Below are positions 8,394 through 17,496 of a DNA stretch of 64,000 bases, one piece after another. Below the pieces are notes generated by a model. The model was not told the DNA's origin. It searched no databases and was given only the letters and a program-made list of their open reading frames with translations. The stretch is taken from the NCBI GenBank assembly GCA_046328505.1, contig JAXLWL010000002.1, forward strand, positions 2,480,001 through 2,544,000. Reading direction: 5' to 3'. A program made the translations under genes and the position numbers. Every line of letters starts with the position of its first letter. The first letter of the stretch is position 1. This DNA is from JBDHWG01 sp046328505 (GTDB lineage: Bacteria; Chloroflexota; Anaerolineae; Epilineales; JAHCIE01).

Positions 8394-9122
8394 GTGCTAG
8401 ACTTCGGTATGGCCTATCTACTCCCACTCCTCTTGTGCGTCGCTGCAGCTGCGACCATCCAGACGGTTAGCAGCTTTGGCTTCGCCATCTTCCTGATGCC
8501 CCTCGCCATCCTGATAGTTGGGCTGCGCACAGCGGTGCCTCTGGTGGCGCTGCTCGGTGTGACGATCTCCATAGTGAACGCGGTGCGCACTCGTAAGTCT
8601 GTCGACATGAGTGAGGTGCCTACCCTGGGCATATTTGCCCTCGTGGGCGTACCCATAGGTGTCTGGGTTCTGGGAAAAGTCGACGCGCGTGTGGTCGAGG
8701 CCGGGCTAGGTATCCTCCTGATCGCGTACGGAGCGTACAGCTTGCTCAACCCTCAGTTCAGCCGGGCCATCGGGCGCCGATGGGGCTACCCCGTCGGGTT
8801 CATCGCCGGCTGCCTGGGTGGCGCCTATAACTTGCCTGGGCCTCCCCTGATTCTGTACGGCTCGCTTCGGCGCTGGTCGACAGACAGCTTCCGCGCCACA
8901 CTGCAAACGGTTGTCGCCATCTTCGGCCCCCTGGTCATCATCTCGCACGCCATCGCCGGGCACATCGACCTCGACCTCCTGCGCCTGTTCGCCCTGGCCG
9001 TCCCTGCGTTTGTCCTCGGTGTCGTCGTGGGCAGCCGGATTGTCCGCCACCTGGACCCAACGCGAGCGCGGCAGGTCATCAATGTCCTGATACTCGTGCT
9101 GGGAGTGTCGCTCTTCTTTTGA
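8394..9122 (+). CDS. TauE/SafE-family anion (sulfite) exporter
   Basis: A 242-residue polytopic membrane protein. The opening helix contains TIQTVSSFGFAIFLMPLAIL, matching the TauE/SafE repeat motif, and the second half repeats it as GFIAGCLGGAYNLPGPPLIL. About seven to eight membrane segments are visible, with short loops. Family members export sulfite, sulfoacetate or related organosulfur anions; the substrate cannot be read here. The start is uncertain: GTG at 8394 has only a weak AAGG upstream, and ATG at 8409 is an alternative. Confidence 0.8.
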   Translation: MLDFGMAYLLPLLLCVAAAATIQTVSSFGFAIFLMPLAILIVGLRTAVPLVALLGVTISIVNAVRTRKSVDMSEVPTLGIFALVGVPIGVWVLGKVDARVVEAGLGILLIAYGAYSLLNPQFSRAIGRRWGYPVGFIAGCLGGAYNLPGPPLILYGSLRRWSTDSFRATLQTVVAIFGPLVIISHAIAGHIDLDLLRLFALAVPAFVLGVVVGSRIVRHLDPTRARQVINVLILVLGVSLFF

Positions 9123-9438
9123 GACAATGTGGGAACCCGGCGAGTCAGGAGCGGTTGACAGCGCTGCGGAACAAGCTACAATTGCAAAACATCGCCCATC
9201 CTCGCCCCCGACTTGCTCGCCGCAGATCTCACCCTGCCTCTCGGCCGTCCCACCCAGGGAACGCTGAGGATGCCCTTTGCGCTCTCACCATACACCAGAA
9301 ATCATCCGCTTTGGATGATGCCTGCTAATCTGCAGCAGCATATACTACTGAAAGGGAGACGGCGTCGCCCGCGCTCGTGTCACTCTTGAATAGGCTGGCC
9401 CGGACGTGCGGCAACCCGTATTTGCGAAAGGGGGCAAG
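9123..9438. other. Intergenic region upstream of the LOR-family gene
   Basis: About 316 nt with no convincing gene. A short frame from 9119 lacks a ribosome site and has no recognisable product. No strong hairpin was found. Confidence 0.3.
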
Positions 9439-10005
9439 ATGTTCCGACGATCACACCAGGGACAGCCCGATAGCGGCGCAGAGGCGCAGAGCGAGCAAGG
9501 AGCGGCCGAGAGCCAGTGGCGCCGCTACCGGATGCAGCAGCAGGTGTTTGCCCTGGGCAACGACTACTTCATTGAGGACGCCTCCGGCCAGAAGACCTAC
9601 AAGATAGACGGCAAGGTTTTGCGCGTTCGCGACACCCTCATCTTTCGGGATATGCAGGGTCAGGAGCTATGCAAGATCCAGGAGCGAATGCTTCGGATTC
9701 GCAATACCATGGAGATTGAAGGCCCCGGCGGCGCCCACATGGCCACGGTCAAGAAGGCACTAATCACCCCTCTCCGCGAGCGGTGGGAGGTAGAGGTTGC
9801 CAATGGTCGCAGTCTGGGCATTCAGGGCAACATCTTTGATCACGAGTATAACATCGGCGAGGGCCGTGAGAAGATCGCCGAGGTCTCGAAGAAGTGGTTC
9901 CGCGTCCGCGACACATATGGCGTAGCGATCGAGCCGGGACAGAATGATGTGTTGATCCTGGCCATTACGGTGGCGATCGACATGATGGCCCATCGACGTC
10001 GCTGA
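9439..10005 (+). CDS. LURP-one-related (LOR, tubby-like) family protein
   Basis: About 188 residues. After a short polar N-terminus the protein reads RYRMQQQVFALGNDYFIEDA followed by repeated beta strands (TYKIDGKVLRVRDTLIF, LCKIQERMLRIRNTMEIEG), the pattern of the LOR / tubby-like beta-barrel fold. Members are linked to phospholipid scrambling or membrane association, but bacterial ones are poorly characterised. The ATG at 9439 is chosen because a GGGGGC ribosome site lies just before it; an upstream ATG at 9406 lacks one. It lies 107 nt before PPK2 on the same strand. Confidence 0.8.
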   Translation: MFRRSHQGQPDSGAEAQSEQGAAESQWRRYRMQQQVFALGNDYFIEDASGQKTYKIDGKVLRVRDTLIFRDMQGQELCKIQERMLRIRNTMEIEGPGGAHMATVKKALITPLRERWEVEVANGRSLGIQGNIFDHEYNIGEGREKIAEVSKKWFRVRDTYGVAIEPGQNDVLILAITVAIDMMAHRRR

Positions 10006-10112
10006 CGACCGACCAGGCGACACATAGGCCCAGCAAAGTCCCCGCGAACGACACATAATAGTACAGCGGCTGCCTGCCGCGCAACAACCCGAACGCGCAG
10101 AGGAGGCACAGC

Positions 10113-11045
10113 ATGTCCGGGAAGAAAAAGAAGGATAAAAAGAAAGAGAAGAAGGCGCGTAAGCACGCCCTTGAGAGTGCGAGCGCCACAGCCGAGCAGG
10201 TGATGGATGGAGGCAGCGCCGATGCGATGGCGCCGGATGGCTCTGTTGCAGAAGCTGCGGCGGAGCCGAAGCCGAAGCTGAGCCGCAAGGAGTTCGAGAA
10301 GGAGCTAGCGAGTCTCCAGATCGAGCTGGTGAAGCTTCAGGAGTGGGTAAAGGCGACCGGCGCCAAGGTGTGCATTATCTTTGAGGGACGGGATGCGGCC
10401 GGGAAGGGCGGCATCATCAAGCGAATCACCGAGCGAACAAGCCCGCGTGTGTTCCGCGTGGTGGCGCTCTCGGCGCCAACCGAGCGCGAGAAATCCCAGA
10501 TGTACTTCCAGCGTTATATGCCGCATCTCCCGGGAGCGGGTGAAGTGGTGCTCTTCGACCGTAGCTGGTATAATCGGGCCGGCGTCGAGCGCGTGATGGG
10601 CTATGCCAGCGAGGAACAGGTCGAGTACTTCCTGAAGTATGCTCCAGCGGTGGAACAGGCGATCATCAATTCGGGGATCATCCTGGTTAAGTACTGGCTG
10701 GAAGAGACAATGGAGGACCAGACCGAGCGTTTCCAGGAGCGAATCAACGACTACCGCAAGATCTGGAAGCTCAGCCCAATGGACCTCGAAAGCCACCGCC
10801 GTTGGTACGATTACTCGCGTGCCCGGGATGCTATGTTCGCGGCCACGGACACGGACGAGTCCCCATGGTACGTGGTGGATTCCCATGACCAGCGCCGCGG
10901 GCGCCTCAACTGCATCGCCCATTTGCTCAGCCTGATTCCGTACGAGGAAGTGCCGCACGAGAAAGTCGAGCTACCGGAGCGCCAGCCAAAGGGCGACTAC
11001 GTGGAGCCAGATTATCCATTCCGCAGGATACCCGAGCGGTATTAG
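10113..11045 (+). CDS. ppk2: Polyphosphate kinase 2 (PPK2 family)
   Basis: A 310-residue cytoplasmic kinase that transfers phosphate between polyphosphate and nucleotides. The Walker A motif GRDAAGKGG is at residues 92-100 and the Walker B region LFDRSWYNRAG at about 148-157; both are diagnostic for PPK2. The lid and C-terminal core are intact (ERINDYRKIWKLSPMDLES). The first 20 residues form a lysine-rich tail (GKKKKDKKKEKKARK) that might bind polyphosphate or nucleic acid; this is inference. GAGGAGG precedes the ATG. The precise subclass (AMP, ADP or GDP directed) cannot be assigned by eye. Confidence 0.93.
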   Translation: MSGKKKKDKKKEKKARKHALESASATAEQVMDGGSADAMAPDGSVAEAAAEPKPKLSRKEFEKELASLQIELVKLQEWVKATGAKVCIIFEGRDAAGKGGIIKRITERTSPRVFRVVALSAPTEREKSQMYFQRYMPHLPGAGEVVLFDRSWYNRAGVERVMGYASEEQVEYFLKYAPAVEQAIINSGIILVKYWLEETMEDQTERFQERINDYRKIWKLSPMDLESHRRWYDYSRARDAMFAATDTDESPWYVVDSHDQRRGRLNCIAHLLSLIPYEEVPHEKVELPERQPKGDYVEPDYPFRRIPERY

Positions 11046-11064
11046 CGGCACGCGGTGTCAATGC

Positions 11065-11090
11065 ATGGGCCGTCGGGCTCGGCGGCCCAT
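11065..11090 (+). terminator. Hairpin between PPK2 and the P-type ATPase
   Basis: An 8-bp perfect stem (ATGGGCCG / CGGCCCAT) with a 10-nt loop. No T-tract follows, so it may act as an attenuator or mRNA-processing hairpin rather than a full terminator. Confidence 0.45.
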
Positions 11091-11110
11091 AGTGGGAAAG
11101 GAACTTATTC

Positions 11111-13933
11111 ATGGCTGAACCATCAGAAGCACAAGCGAAGTGGTATGCACAAACCGTCGGCGAGGTAGCTCAGACCCTGGGCGTCGACCCTGCTAAGGGC
11201 TTGAGCGCGGCCGACGCCCAGGCACGGCTGCAAAAGTACGGCCCGAACAAGCTGGCCGAGAAAAAGAAGGAGCCGGGCTGGCGAGCCTACCTGCGCCAGT
11301 ATCGCGACTTGATGCAGATCATCTTGCTCGCGGCGGCGATTATCAATCAGCTTTTCACCCACCAGCTGGGAACTACGCTCGTGCTGGTGGGCTTGACTGT
11401 CTTCAACGCTGTGTTGGGCATGCGGCAGGAAGCGAAAGCCGAGGCGAGCCTGGCAGCGCTGGAGCAGATGCTCAAGACCATCGCCCGCGTGCGTCGCGAT
11501 GGTCAGGCGGTCGAGATCGACGCCCAGCAACTTGTGCCGGGCGACATCGTGCTGATGGAAGCGGGCAACGTTGTTCCCGCCGACGGACGCTTGTTCGTGA
11601 CCGCCACGTTGGAGATCGAGGAGGCCGCCCTGACGGGCGAAAGCGTCGCCTCGCCGAAAGACACAGAGGTCATCCGCAAGGATGACGTCCCCCTCGGCGA
11701 CCGCCACAACATGGCCTACATGAACACCTCGGTCACCCGAGGGCGCGGCGAGATGATCGTCACGACCACCGGCATGGGCACCGAAATGGGGCACATCGCC
11801 GACCTGCTCAACAAGACCCAGGCGGATAAGACGCCGCTCCAGAAGCAACTTGACCGGCTGACCATCGTCATCGCAAGCCTGGCTGGCCTTGCCTTCATTG
11901 CGATGATAATTCTGGGAATACGGGACGGGCAACCGCTGGACGCCATCTTCGTCTCCGGTGTGGCGCTGGCAATCTCAGCCATCCCGACCGGCTTGCCCGC
12001 CGTGGTGACCACCCTCTACTCCATGGGGACACGCACGCTCGCCGAGCAGAACGCCATTGTGAAGCGGCTGCCGTCTGTCGAGACCCTCGGCTCCGTCTCC
12101 GCCATCTGCTCCGACAAGACCGGCACGCTGACCCTCAACAAGATGACGGCCCGCGAGTTCACGATCGTTGGCCAGAACCGCTACCGAGTGACCGGTGAGG
12201 GTTACGGCACCCAGGGCGAGCTACAGCTGACGCGGGGCCTCGCGCCAGGCCAGCCGTGGCAGAAAGGCTCCGCACCGTACACAACAGAAGGGCAGATCCA
12301 GAGCGCGGGGGGAGCACGCCTCGACCTGGATCCCATCCTGCTGCCGATGGCACTGTGCGCCGACGCCCGGTTGGACGGCGAGACCCTGATTGGCGACCCG
12401 ACCGAAGGCGCGCTCATCGTGCTGGCCGAGAAGGGCGGCATCAGTGTGGACGGCGCTCGCGAGATGTATCCACGCGTGGCCGAGGTCCCCTTCGACTCCG
12501 ACTACAAGTTCATGGCTACTTTCCACAACATGACCGACGAACAGGGCAATCCGGTCGTCCGCTGCTTCGTCAAGGGCGCGCCCGACGTACTGATCAGCCG
12601 CGCCGGCTACGCATGGAACCCCGAGGGACCGGCTGTGGCCGTCACCGAGGACAACCGCCAGCTGGCGTTGGCCGAGAACAACCGCATGGCACAGTCAGGC
12701 GAGCGTGTCATGGTCGTCGCCCGCCGCGACTTCGATCCGGCTACCTTCGATCCAGGCGGCAAGCTGATCGACCTCGTCAACGACCTGACCCTTCTGGCGA
12801 TGGTCGGCATCGTCGACCCACCGCGGCCAGAGGCCAAGGCCGCCATCGAGAAGTGTAAGAGCGCCGGCATCCAGGTGCGAATGATCACCGGCGACCACGC
12901 CGTGACGGCGGCGGCTATCGGCCATGAGCTAGGCATCCAGGGCAAGGCGCTGACCGGCGCGGAGTTCGCCGCGATGAGCGACGAGCAACTGCTCAAGGAG
13001 TTGCCCGAAATCGGTGTCGTCGCGCGCGTAGCGCCCGAGGACAAGATCCGGCTGGTCCAAATGCTGCAAAAGCAGCAAAACATCGTGGCCATGACGGGCG
13101 ATGGCGTCAACGATGCTCCGGCCCTCAAGAAGGCCGACATCGGCGTGGCCATGGGCATTACCGGCACCGAGGTCTCCAAAGGCGCCGCCGTGATGATCCT
13201 GACCGACGACAACTTCGCCACCATCGTCAAGGCCGTCGAGTACGGGCGCGCCTTGTACGACAACCTCTCGAAGTATATCCGCTTCCAGATGACGGCGCTG
13301 CCGGCGTTCATCCTGTGCTACCTGGGCGCAGCGTTCTTCGTCATCCTGGGCGGTATCCCGTTCACGCCGCTCGTCGTGCTGTGGATCAACTTCCTGGTGC
13401 AGGTGCCGATCGCCATCGCGCTCGGCTTTGACAAGCCGATGCCCGGCTTGATGGCGCGCAAACCACGCCCGCTCAGCCAGCCCGTCCTGACCCGGCGCCA
13501 GTGGGTGCGCATGGTCTTCATCGGCGTGCTCATGGCTGGCGGGACTCTGCTGCTTGAGACGTTGTACCAGCCTACGAACGTGGCCCTCGCCGCCACGATG
13601 GGTTTCGTCGTCTTCTCGCTCTACAATATCGCGATTGGATTGAGCAACCGCAGCGAGACCGAGACTGTTTTCAACCGAGATCTCCTGGGTGACAGACGAC
13701 AATTGCAGCTGTACGGCCTGTCCCTGCTTGCCATCTTGGTTCCGACGATCATTGGCTTCTTCCAGCGCGGCCTCGGCCTCACGCCGCTGACGTTGGAGCA
13801 GTGGCTGCTCTGCGCGGTGTTCGCCTTCGGGTTGCTGCTCATCGACGAGGTGATCAAGTTCTTCATGCGCCGCAGCCGAAGCCGGCAGCCAAAGACAGTG
13901 GCCGCGAGCGCGGCGGCTGGCGCCGCCAAGTAG
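11111..13933 (+). CDS. P-type cation-transporting ATPase (P2-like)
   Basis: A 940-residue membrane pump. Domains run in the usual order: N-terminal cation ATPase domain (1-80), first helix pairs, actuator domain with TGES (about 175), phosphorylation loop with the aspartate of DKTGTLT at about 335, nucleotide-binding domain, hinge motif TGDGVNDAPALKKADIG (about 662) and a six-helix C-terminal block. The fourth helix carries PTGLP where calcium pumps have PEGLP, so the ion is uncertain and plain Ca2+ assignment is not safe. An AAGGA sequence precedes the ATG. A long palindrome separates it from the convergent SPFH gene. Confidence 0.9.
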   Translation: MAEPSEAQAKWYAQTVGEVAQTLGVDPAKGLSAADAQARLQKYGPNKLAEKKKEPGWRAYLRQYRDLMQIILLAAAIINQLFTHQLGTTLVLVGLTVFNAVLGMRQEAKAEASLAALEQMLKTIARVRRDGQAVEIDAQQLVPGDIVLMEAGNVVPADGRLFVTATLEIEEAALTGESVASPKDTEVIRKDDVPLGDRHNMAYMNTSVTRGRGEMIVTTTGMGTEMGHIADLLNKTQADKTPLQKQLDRLTIVIASLAGLAFIAMIILGIRDGQPLDAIFVSGVALAISAIPTGLPAVVTTLYSMGTRTLAEQNAIVKRLPSVETLGSVSAICSDKTGTLTLNKMTAREFTIVGQNRYRVTGEGYGTQGELQLTRGLAPGQPWQKGSAPYTTEGQIQSAGGARLDLDPILLPMALCADARLDGETLIGDPTEGALIVLAEKGGISVDGAREMYPRVAEVPFDSDYKFMATFHNMTDEQGNPVVRCFVKGAPDVLISRAGYAWNPEGPAVAVTEDNRQLALAENNRMAQSGERVMVVARRDFDPATFDPGGKLIDLVNDLTLLAMVGIVDPPRPEAKAAIEKCKSAGIQVRMITGDHAVTAAAIGHELGIQGKALTGAEFAAMSDEQLLKELPEIGVVARVAPEDKIRLVQMLQKQQNIVAMTGDGVNDAPALKKADIGVAMGITGTEVSKGAAVMILTDDNFATIVKAVEYGRALYDNLSKYIRFQMTALPAFILCYLGAAFFVILGGIPFTPLVVLWINFLVQVPIAIALGFDKPMPGLMARKPRPLSQPVLTRRQWVRMVFIGVLMAGGTLLLETLYQPTNVALAATMGFVVFSLYNIAIGLSNRSETETVFNRDLLGDRRQLQLYGLSLLAILVPTIIGFFQRGLGLTPLTLEQWLLCAVFAFGLLLIDEVIKFFMRRSRSRQPKTVAASAAAGAAK

Positions 13934-14009
13934 CGGGGCTAGCCGGATGTCCGCGTCGGACCGCGGCGTGAGTGAGGGGTGCTGACGGGAGAGATCGTAC
14001 TGGCATGCA

Positions 14010-14058
14010 ATGATGGGCGGCTTGATGCGCGCTCGGCGCACTTCAAGCCGCCCATCAT
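14010..14058. terminator. Bidirectional palindrome between convergent genes
   Basis: A perfect 16-bp stem (14010-14025 with 14043-14058), further extended by an inner GCGC pairing, lies between the P-type ATPase (plus) and SPFH (minus) stop codons. No strong T-tract is present on either side, but position and stability fit a shared terminator. Confidence 0.6.
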
Positions 14059-14102
14059 GGTCTTACCCAGCAGGTGAAGACTATCGCATGTGCCACAGAC
14101 CG

Positions 14103-15326
14103 CTAGGTCGGGGCTTCGGAATCGCTGATCGCTTCTGGCTCGGCGCCGTTCGCGGCCTCGCTACGCTGTTCGCTGACCATCTCGCGCACCATAAACGTGC
14201 GCAGAATATCGTCGGCGCTGCCGAGTTGGAGGATGGCCCGCGAGTTGGCAGCCAGGGCGCGGGCTACGCTGAGCTGCTCACCGGCCCACTCCCACTGGGA
14301 CGCTTCCGGGAACTTCTGCAGACGCTCCTGGAGTTTACCTAGCCGATATTCCTCTGTGTCCGCTTCCACCTCAACGACCCGGCGGCGTGTCTCCGCCACC
14401 TGAATCTGCATCTCCAGCGCTTCCCGCTCCCTCTCGACTCGGGCCACTACCTCCCGCTGCTGCAGGGTCGCCTGGTCCGCCTGGCGCTTCAGGGCGAGCG
14501 CCTGCTGCTCTGCCTGCTCCTTCTGCTGAAGACTGGCAAGCTGTCGCGCTTCCTGCGAGCGGACAAAATCGGCCGGCGGCTGAGCGAACGTCACGACGAC
14601 CTTGACGATGGTCACGCCGTATCGCGCGACGCTCTCGCTCAAATCGTGTACGAGATCCGTCAGGTCCGTGCGCGGCAGGTCGTGCACCTGGTCCACGGTG
14701 ATTCCGCGCACGAGACGGCGCACCTGCTCTTGATTCGCCGCCAGGAAGACGGAGTCGAAGTCATCGGCCGAGATGTTGTAGACGAACTTGAACGGGTCGG
14801 TAATCTGGAAGAGAGATAGGGTGTCGACAATTGCGCGGACGTTGTCTGAGGTCGGCACCTCGACGCTCGGCGTGTCGAACGGAATCTCGCGGCGCGTGAC
14901 CAGGTGCGTCACCTGAATCCACGGCATGAGGAAGTGGATGCCCGGGCCGACCGTCCTGTCGTAGCGGCCACCTCGCGCGAGTAGCGCGTTCACTCCCTCA
15001 GGTATCAGAACGCGAAAGGCGCCGTACATGCTCAGGGCGATGAGAATGATTGCAGCCAGAACACACAGGGTAGCGAAGGCAATCGCGTTCGGGCCGAAGT
15101 CGCCGCCCCACACAACCGCCGCAATCCCGGCCGCCAGCAGGACCACGCCTGTGACAAAGTACCCTCCCCGAACGCGTGTCGAGCGCGCCGGCACAACCAC
15201 GATCGGTATGCGCCCAGTCGCGTCGCGCACGGCGAAAGCTTGCGCGGCTTGCTCCAGGGGCACAACGATCTGCGTGAGCTGAGTATATTCAAGGGCCGTG
15301 GACGGGGTCGGTTCCTGGCTAGCCAT
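14103..15326 (-). CDS. SPFH / Band 7 (prohibitin-like) membrane protein
   Basis: A 407-residue protein. Two membrane helices (about 56-75 and 82-107) are followed by an SPFH domain (GPGIHFLMPWIQVTHLV, DNVRAIVDTLSLFQITDP, DLTDLVHDLSESVARYGVTI). A long Ala/Glu/Gln coiled coil then extends from about 262 to 340 (residues such as ARQLASLQQKEQAEQQALAL). SPFH proteins form large oligomeric membrane scaffolds and often modulate proteases or membrane microdomains. It lies 30 nt downstream of the AI-2E permease gene on the same strand, so the two probably share a transcript. Confidence 0.88.
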   Translation of the reverse strand: MASQEPTPSTALEYTQLTQIVVPLEQAAQAFAVRDATGRIPIVVVPARSTRVRGGYFVTGVVLLAAGIAAVVWGGDFGPNAIAFATLCVLAAIILIALSMYGAFRVLIPEGVNALLARGGRYDRTVGPGIHFLMPWIQVTHLVTRREIPFDTPSVEVPTSDNVRAIVDTLSLFQITDPFKFVYNISADDFDSVFLAANQEQVRRLVRGITVDQVHDLPRTDLTDLVHDLSESVARYGVTIVKVVVTFAQPPADFVRSQEARQLASLQQKEQAEQQALALKRQADQATLQQREVVARVEREREALEMQIQVAETRRRVVEVEADTEEYRLGKLQERLQKFPEASQWEWAGEQLSVARALAANSRAILQLGSADDILRTFMVREMVSEQRSEAANGAEPEAISDSEAPT

Positions 15327-15356
15327 AATGATCGCCTCCGGTTGCTCTACGGGCAG

Positions 15357-16700
15357 TTACTGCTCGGTCACCGTACTTTGTGGCGCAGTCGCCGCCAGCT
15401 CGGCGCGGCGGGCGGCTGCCATGGCCGCGTAGCGCGGCACAGGCCGGGGGGCGAGCGCCACCGTTGGCGCGAGACTCTCGCCTGGCAGCACACCGGCCGG
15501 TCTCGCGGGGTCGCCCAGGCGGCCGTAGATATAGCGGAACAGCCCAAGAAAAATAGCTGTAAGTGGAGCTGCGAGCAGTACCCACAACAGACCAAGCTGG
15601 CTGAGCGCCACAACAACAACGGCCAAGAGAGCCGGGTGGATGTCTACGACCTTGCGCTCGAAGCGAGGCGACACGAACGCGCCGACGATCCGCTGCACTA
15701 TCCAGTAGAGGACCAGCAGCATGATGGCGGTTGGCGGCGATACGAGTAGGCCCAACAGCAGTAGAGCAATGTAGGCGATAGCCGGCCCGACGGCCGGGAT
15801 CAACTGAAGCAATCCGACAAAGAGTCCGGTCAGGAGCGGGTAGTCAAAGCGGCCAAGACCCAGGAAATCGAGGATGGCAAGGCCGATTCCCATAAGCAGA
15901 CCCGCCGCGAGAGCTACAACGGTCAGGCCGTTAAAGTAGGCGCGCAGCGGCTGGTCAATGATGCGCGCAACTGCCCAGAAATCCGGCTTGAGCCAGGCAG
16001 GCAAAGTGCGGTTGAGATAGTTTACCCCCTGGCGATGCCCGGTCATGACCGCGAGCATCCAGGTGGGAATGACGACCAGGCCGAGGATAAAGCCGATCAG
16101 ACTTACGAAGTTCAGGACCGCCCCCACCCCGACGGTTGCCGCGCTCGTCAGATAGGTCAGAGCATTCGTCTGTACGGTCGCCCACATCTGGTTCAGGAGG
16201 CTCTGAATCGCCTGTTGCTGGGCGGGAGGCAAGTCTCCCAGATGACTCGTCAGACCACTAATATCGGCCCGAATCTCATCCAGTGGAGGCAAGGTGGTGA
16301 TGAAGCGGGCAACCTGGGTGCCAATCGCCGGCACGACCCTGGAAATGATGAGTATCACCGTGCCTACGACAGCCAGCATTGATAGAATCGCCGCCAGCGT
16401 GCGCGGCATGAAACGGTCGAGCCAGTTAACGACGGGGAGCAGCGCGTAGGCAAGGATCGCGCCGACGACGAACGGGATCAGCGCTTCCCAGGCATTTTTC
16501 AATAGCGCGCCGACCACCAGAGCGGCCAGGACGAACAACGCTAAGCGAGCGATCCCGGATGGCGTGATGCTGCGAATTCGCATGCCGAGACGGCGCCAGC
16601 TCTCGCCAGAACGAGCGACCGAGTCGGGTAGGGAGGTTGTCTCCGGAAGGGGAAGCGTCTCCGAAGAAGACGCAGAATCCGAGGGTAGTTGCGTCGCCAC
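15357..16700 (-). CDS. AI-2E family (PerM-like) membrane transporter
   Basis: A 447-residue polytopic protein with a cytoplasmic Ser/Thr-rich N-terminus (1-40) and about eight membrane helices. The family signature is visible in LSMLAVVGTVILIISRVVPA and the C-terminal GLLQLIPAVGPAIAYIALLL. Members export AI-2 or small ions, some acting as Na+/H+ antiporters; the substrate here is unknown. It is upstream of and probably co-transcribed with the SPFH gene. Confidence 0.88.
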   Translation of the reverse strand: MATQLPSDSASSSETLPLPETTSLPDSVARSGESWRRLGMRIRSITPSGIARLALFVLAALVVGALLKNAWEALIPFVVGAILAYALLPVVNWLDRFMPRTLAAILSMLAVVGTVILIISRVVPAIGTQVARFITTLPPLDEIRADISGLTSHLGDLPPAQQQAIQSLLNQMWATVQTNALTYLTSAATVGVGAVLNFVSLIGFILGLVVIPTWMLAVMTGHRQGVNYLNRTLPAWLKPDFWAVARIIDQPLRAYFNGLTVVALAAGLLMGIGLAILDFLGLGRFDYPLLTGLFVGLLQLIPAVGPAIAYIALLLLGLLVSPPTAIMLLVLYWIVQRIVGAFVSPRFERKVVDIHPALLAVVVVALSQLGLLWVLLAAPLTAIFLGLFRYIYGRLGDPARPAGVLPGESLAPTVALAPRPVPRYAAMAAARRAELAATAPQSTVTEQ

Positions 16701-16833
16701 GAGACCTCACTGTTGGGCTAGACAGGTCCGTTTGCCGGCAGGGCGTCGCTGCGTAACGCGCCGTGCCAGGCAAGCATGCGCTCTATGATAGCCAGAACCC
16801 CTGACGATGCAAATGAGAGTCATGTTGGCCAGG

Positions 16834-17496
16834 TCATGGATTGTGGCTGTCGGCACTTTCCCGACGTCGGCGCATGGTGGCCTTGACCCGCTTGAGCCGG
16901 AACAGGTCCTCGCGCTCGCGCTCCTCCAGGACACGCTCGATGTACGCGCACTGCTGCTCCAACTGCGGCACCAGTATCGTCTCAAGAGCATTGACGCGCA
17001 CCGTCGTCGTGCGAATCTCCTCCGCTAACCGTTTCAGCCGCAACTCGTCCACCGCCATATCGATGACGTCCTCCAGCTCCATCTCGAACTCCTCCGCCGC
17101 GGCATCGATGCGCGCCGACGTCGTCACCAGGCTGTAGCCACGCTCGTCGCTCGACCGCCTCAGCCCCTGCCGCTGGATCACCGGCGTGCGAACGCCCATG
17201 ACATTCGTCTCCGTAACCTCGATGGACACGGGGCGGCGCGCGGCAAGCCCAGCCGATTCTACCGCCTCGCGTCCGTCGAACGCCTCGGCCCACGCCAGAG
17301 CCTGTCGCGCCTCTCCCGCCACTGCCTCCAGGCTATCGCTCTTGCGCGAGACAACGTCCATCGTTGTCACCAGCTCTTTCCAGAGAGCGTTGCGCTTGTC
17401 CTTGAGCAGATCGCGGCCCTGGCGCGCCAGGGCCATCTGCGCGCGTCGGGCGAGAAGTTCCATGCGCGTCGGGTCAACATGGTCGCGGGTGCTCAT
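16834..17496 (-). CDS. atpD: V/A-type ATP synthase subunit D (central stalk)
   Basis: A 220-residue, almost entirely coiled-coil protein starting MSTRDHVDPTRMELLARRAQ, typical for the rotor-shaft subunit D. The C-terminal antiparallel helix (RVNALETILVPQLEQQCAYI) completes the shaft that sits inside the A3B3 ring. The start overlaps the stop of subunit B (ATGA). It is the last gene of the nine-gene operon. Confidence 0.93.
   Translation of the reverse strand: MSTRDHVDPTRMELLARRAQMALARQGRDLLKDKRNALWKELVTTMDVVSRKSDSLEAVAGEARQALAWAEAFDGREAVESAGLAARRPVSIEVTETNVMGVRTPVIQRQGLRRSSDERGYSLVTTSARIDAAAEEFEMELEDVIDMAVDELRLKRLAEEIRTTTVRVNALETILVPQLEQQCAYIERVLEEREREDLFRLKRVKATMRRRRESADSHNP

Noticed and set aside
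11111..13933. Assignment of the P-type pump as a Ca2+ ATPase
   Set aside because: The fourth-helix motif is PTGLP, lacking the glutamate of the calcium-pump PEGLP, so the ion is left open.
12929..14041. 370-codon open frame on the minus strand
   Set aside because: Antisense to the P-type ATPase; its His/Asp/Glu-rich composition is a mirror of the codon bias of the true gene.
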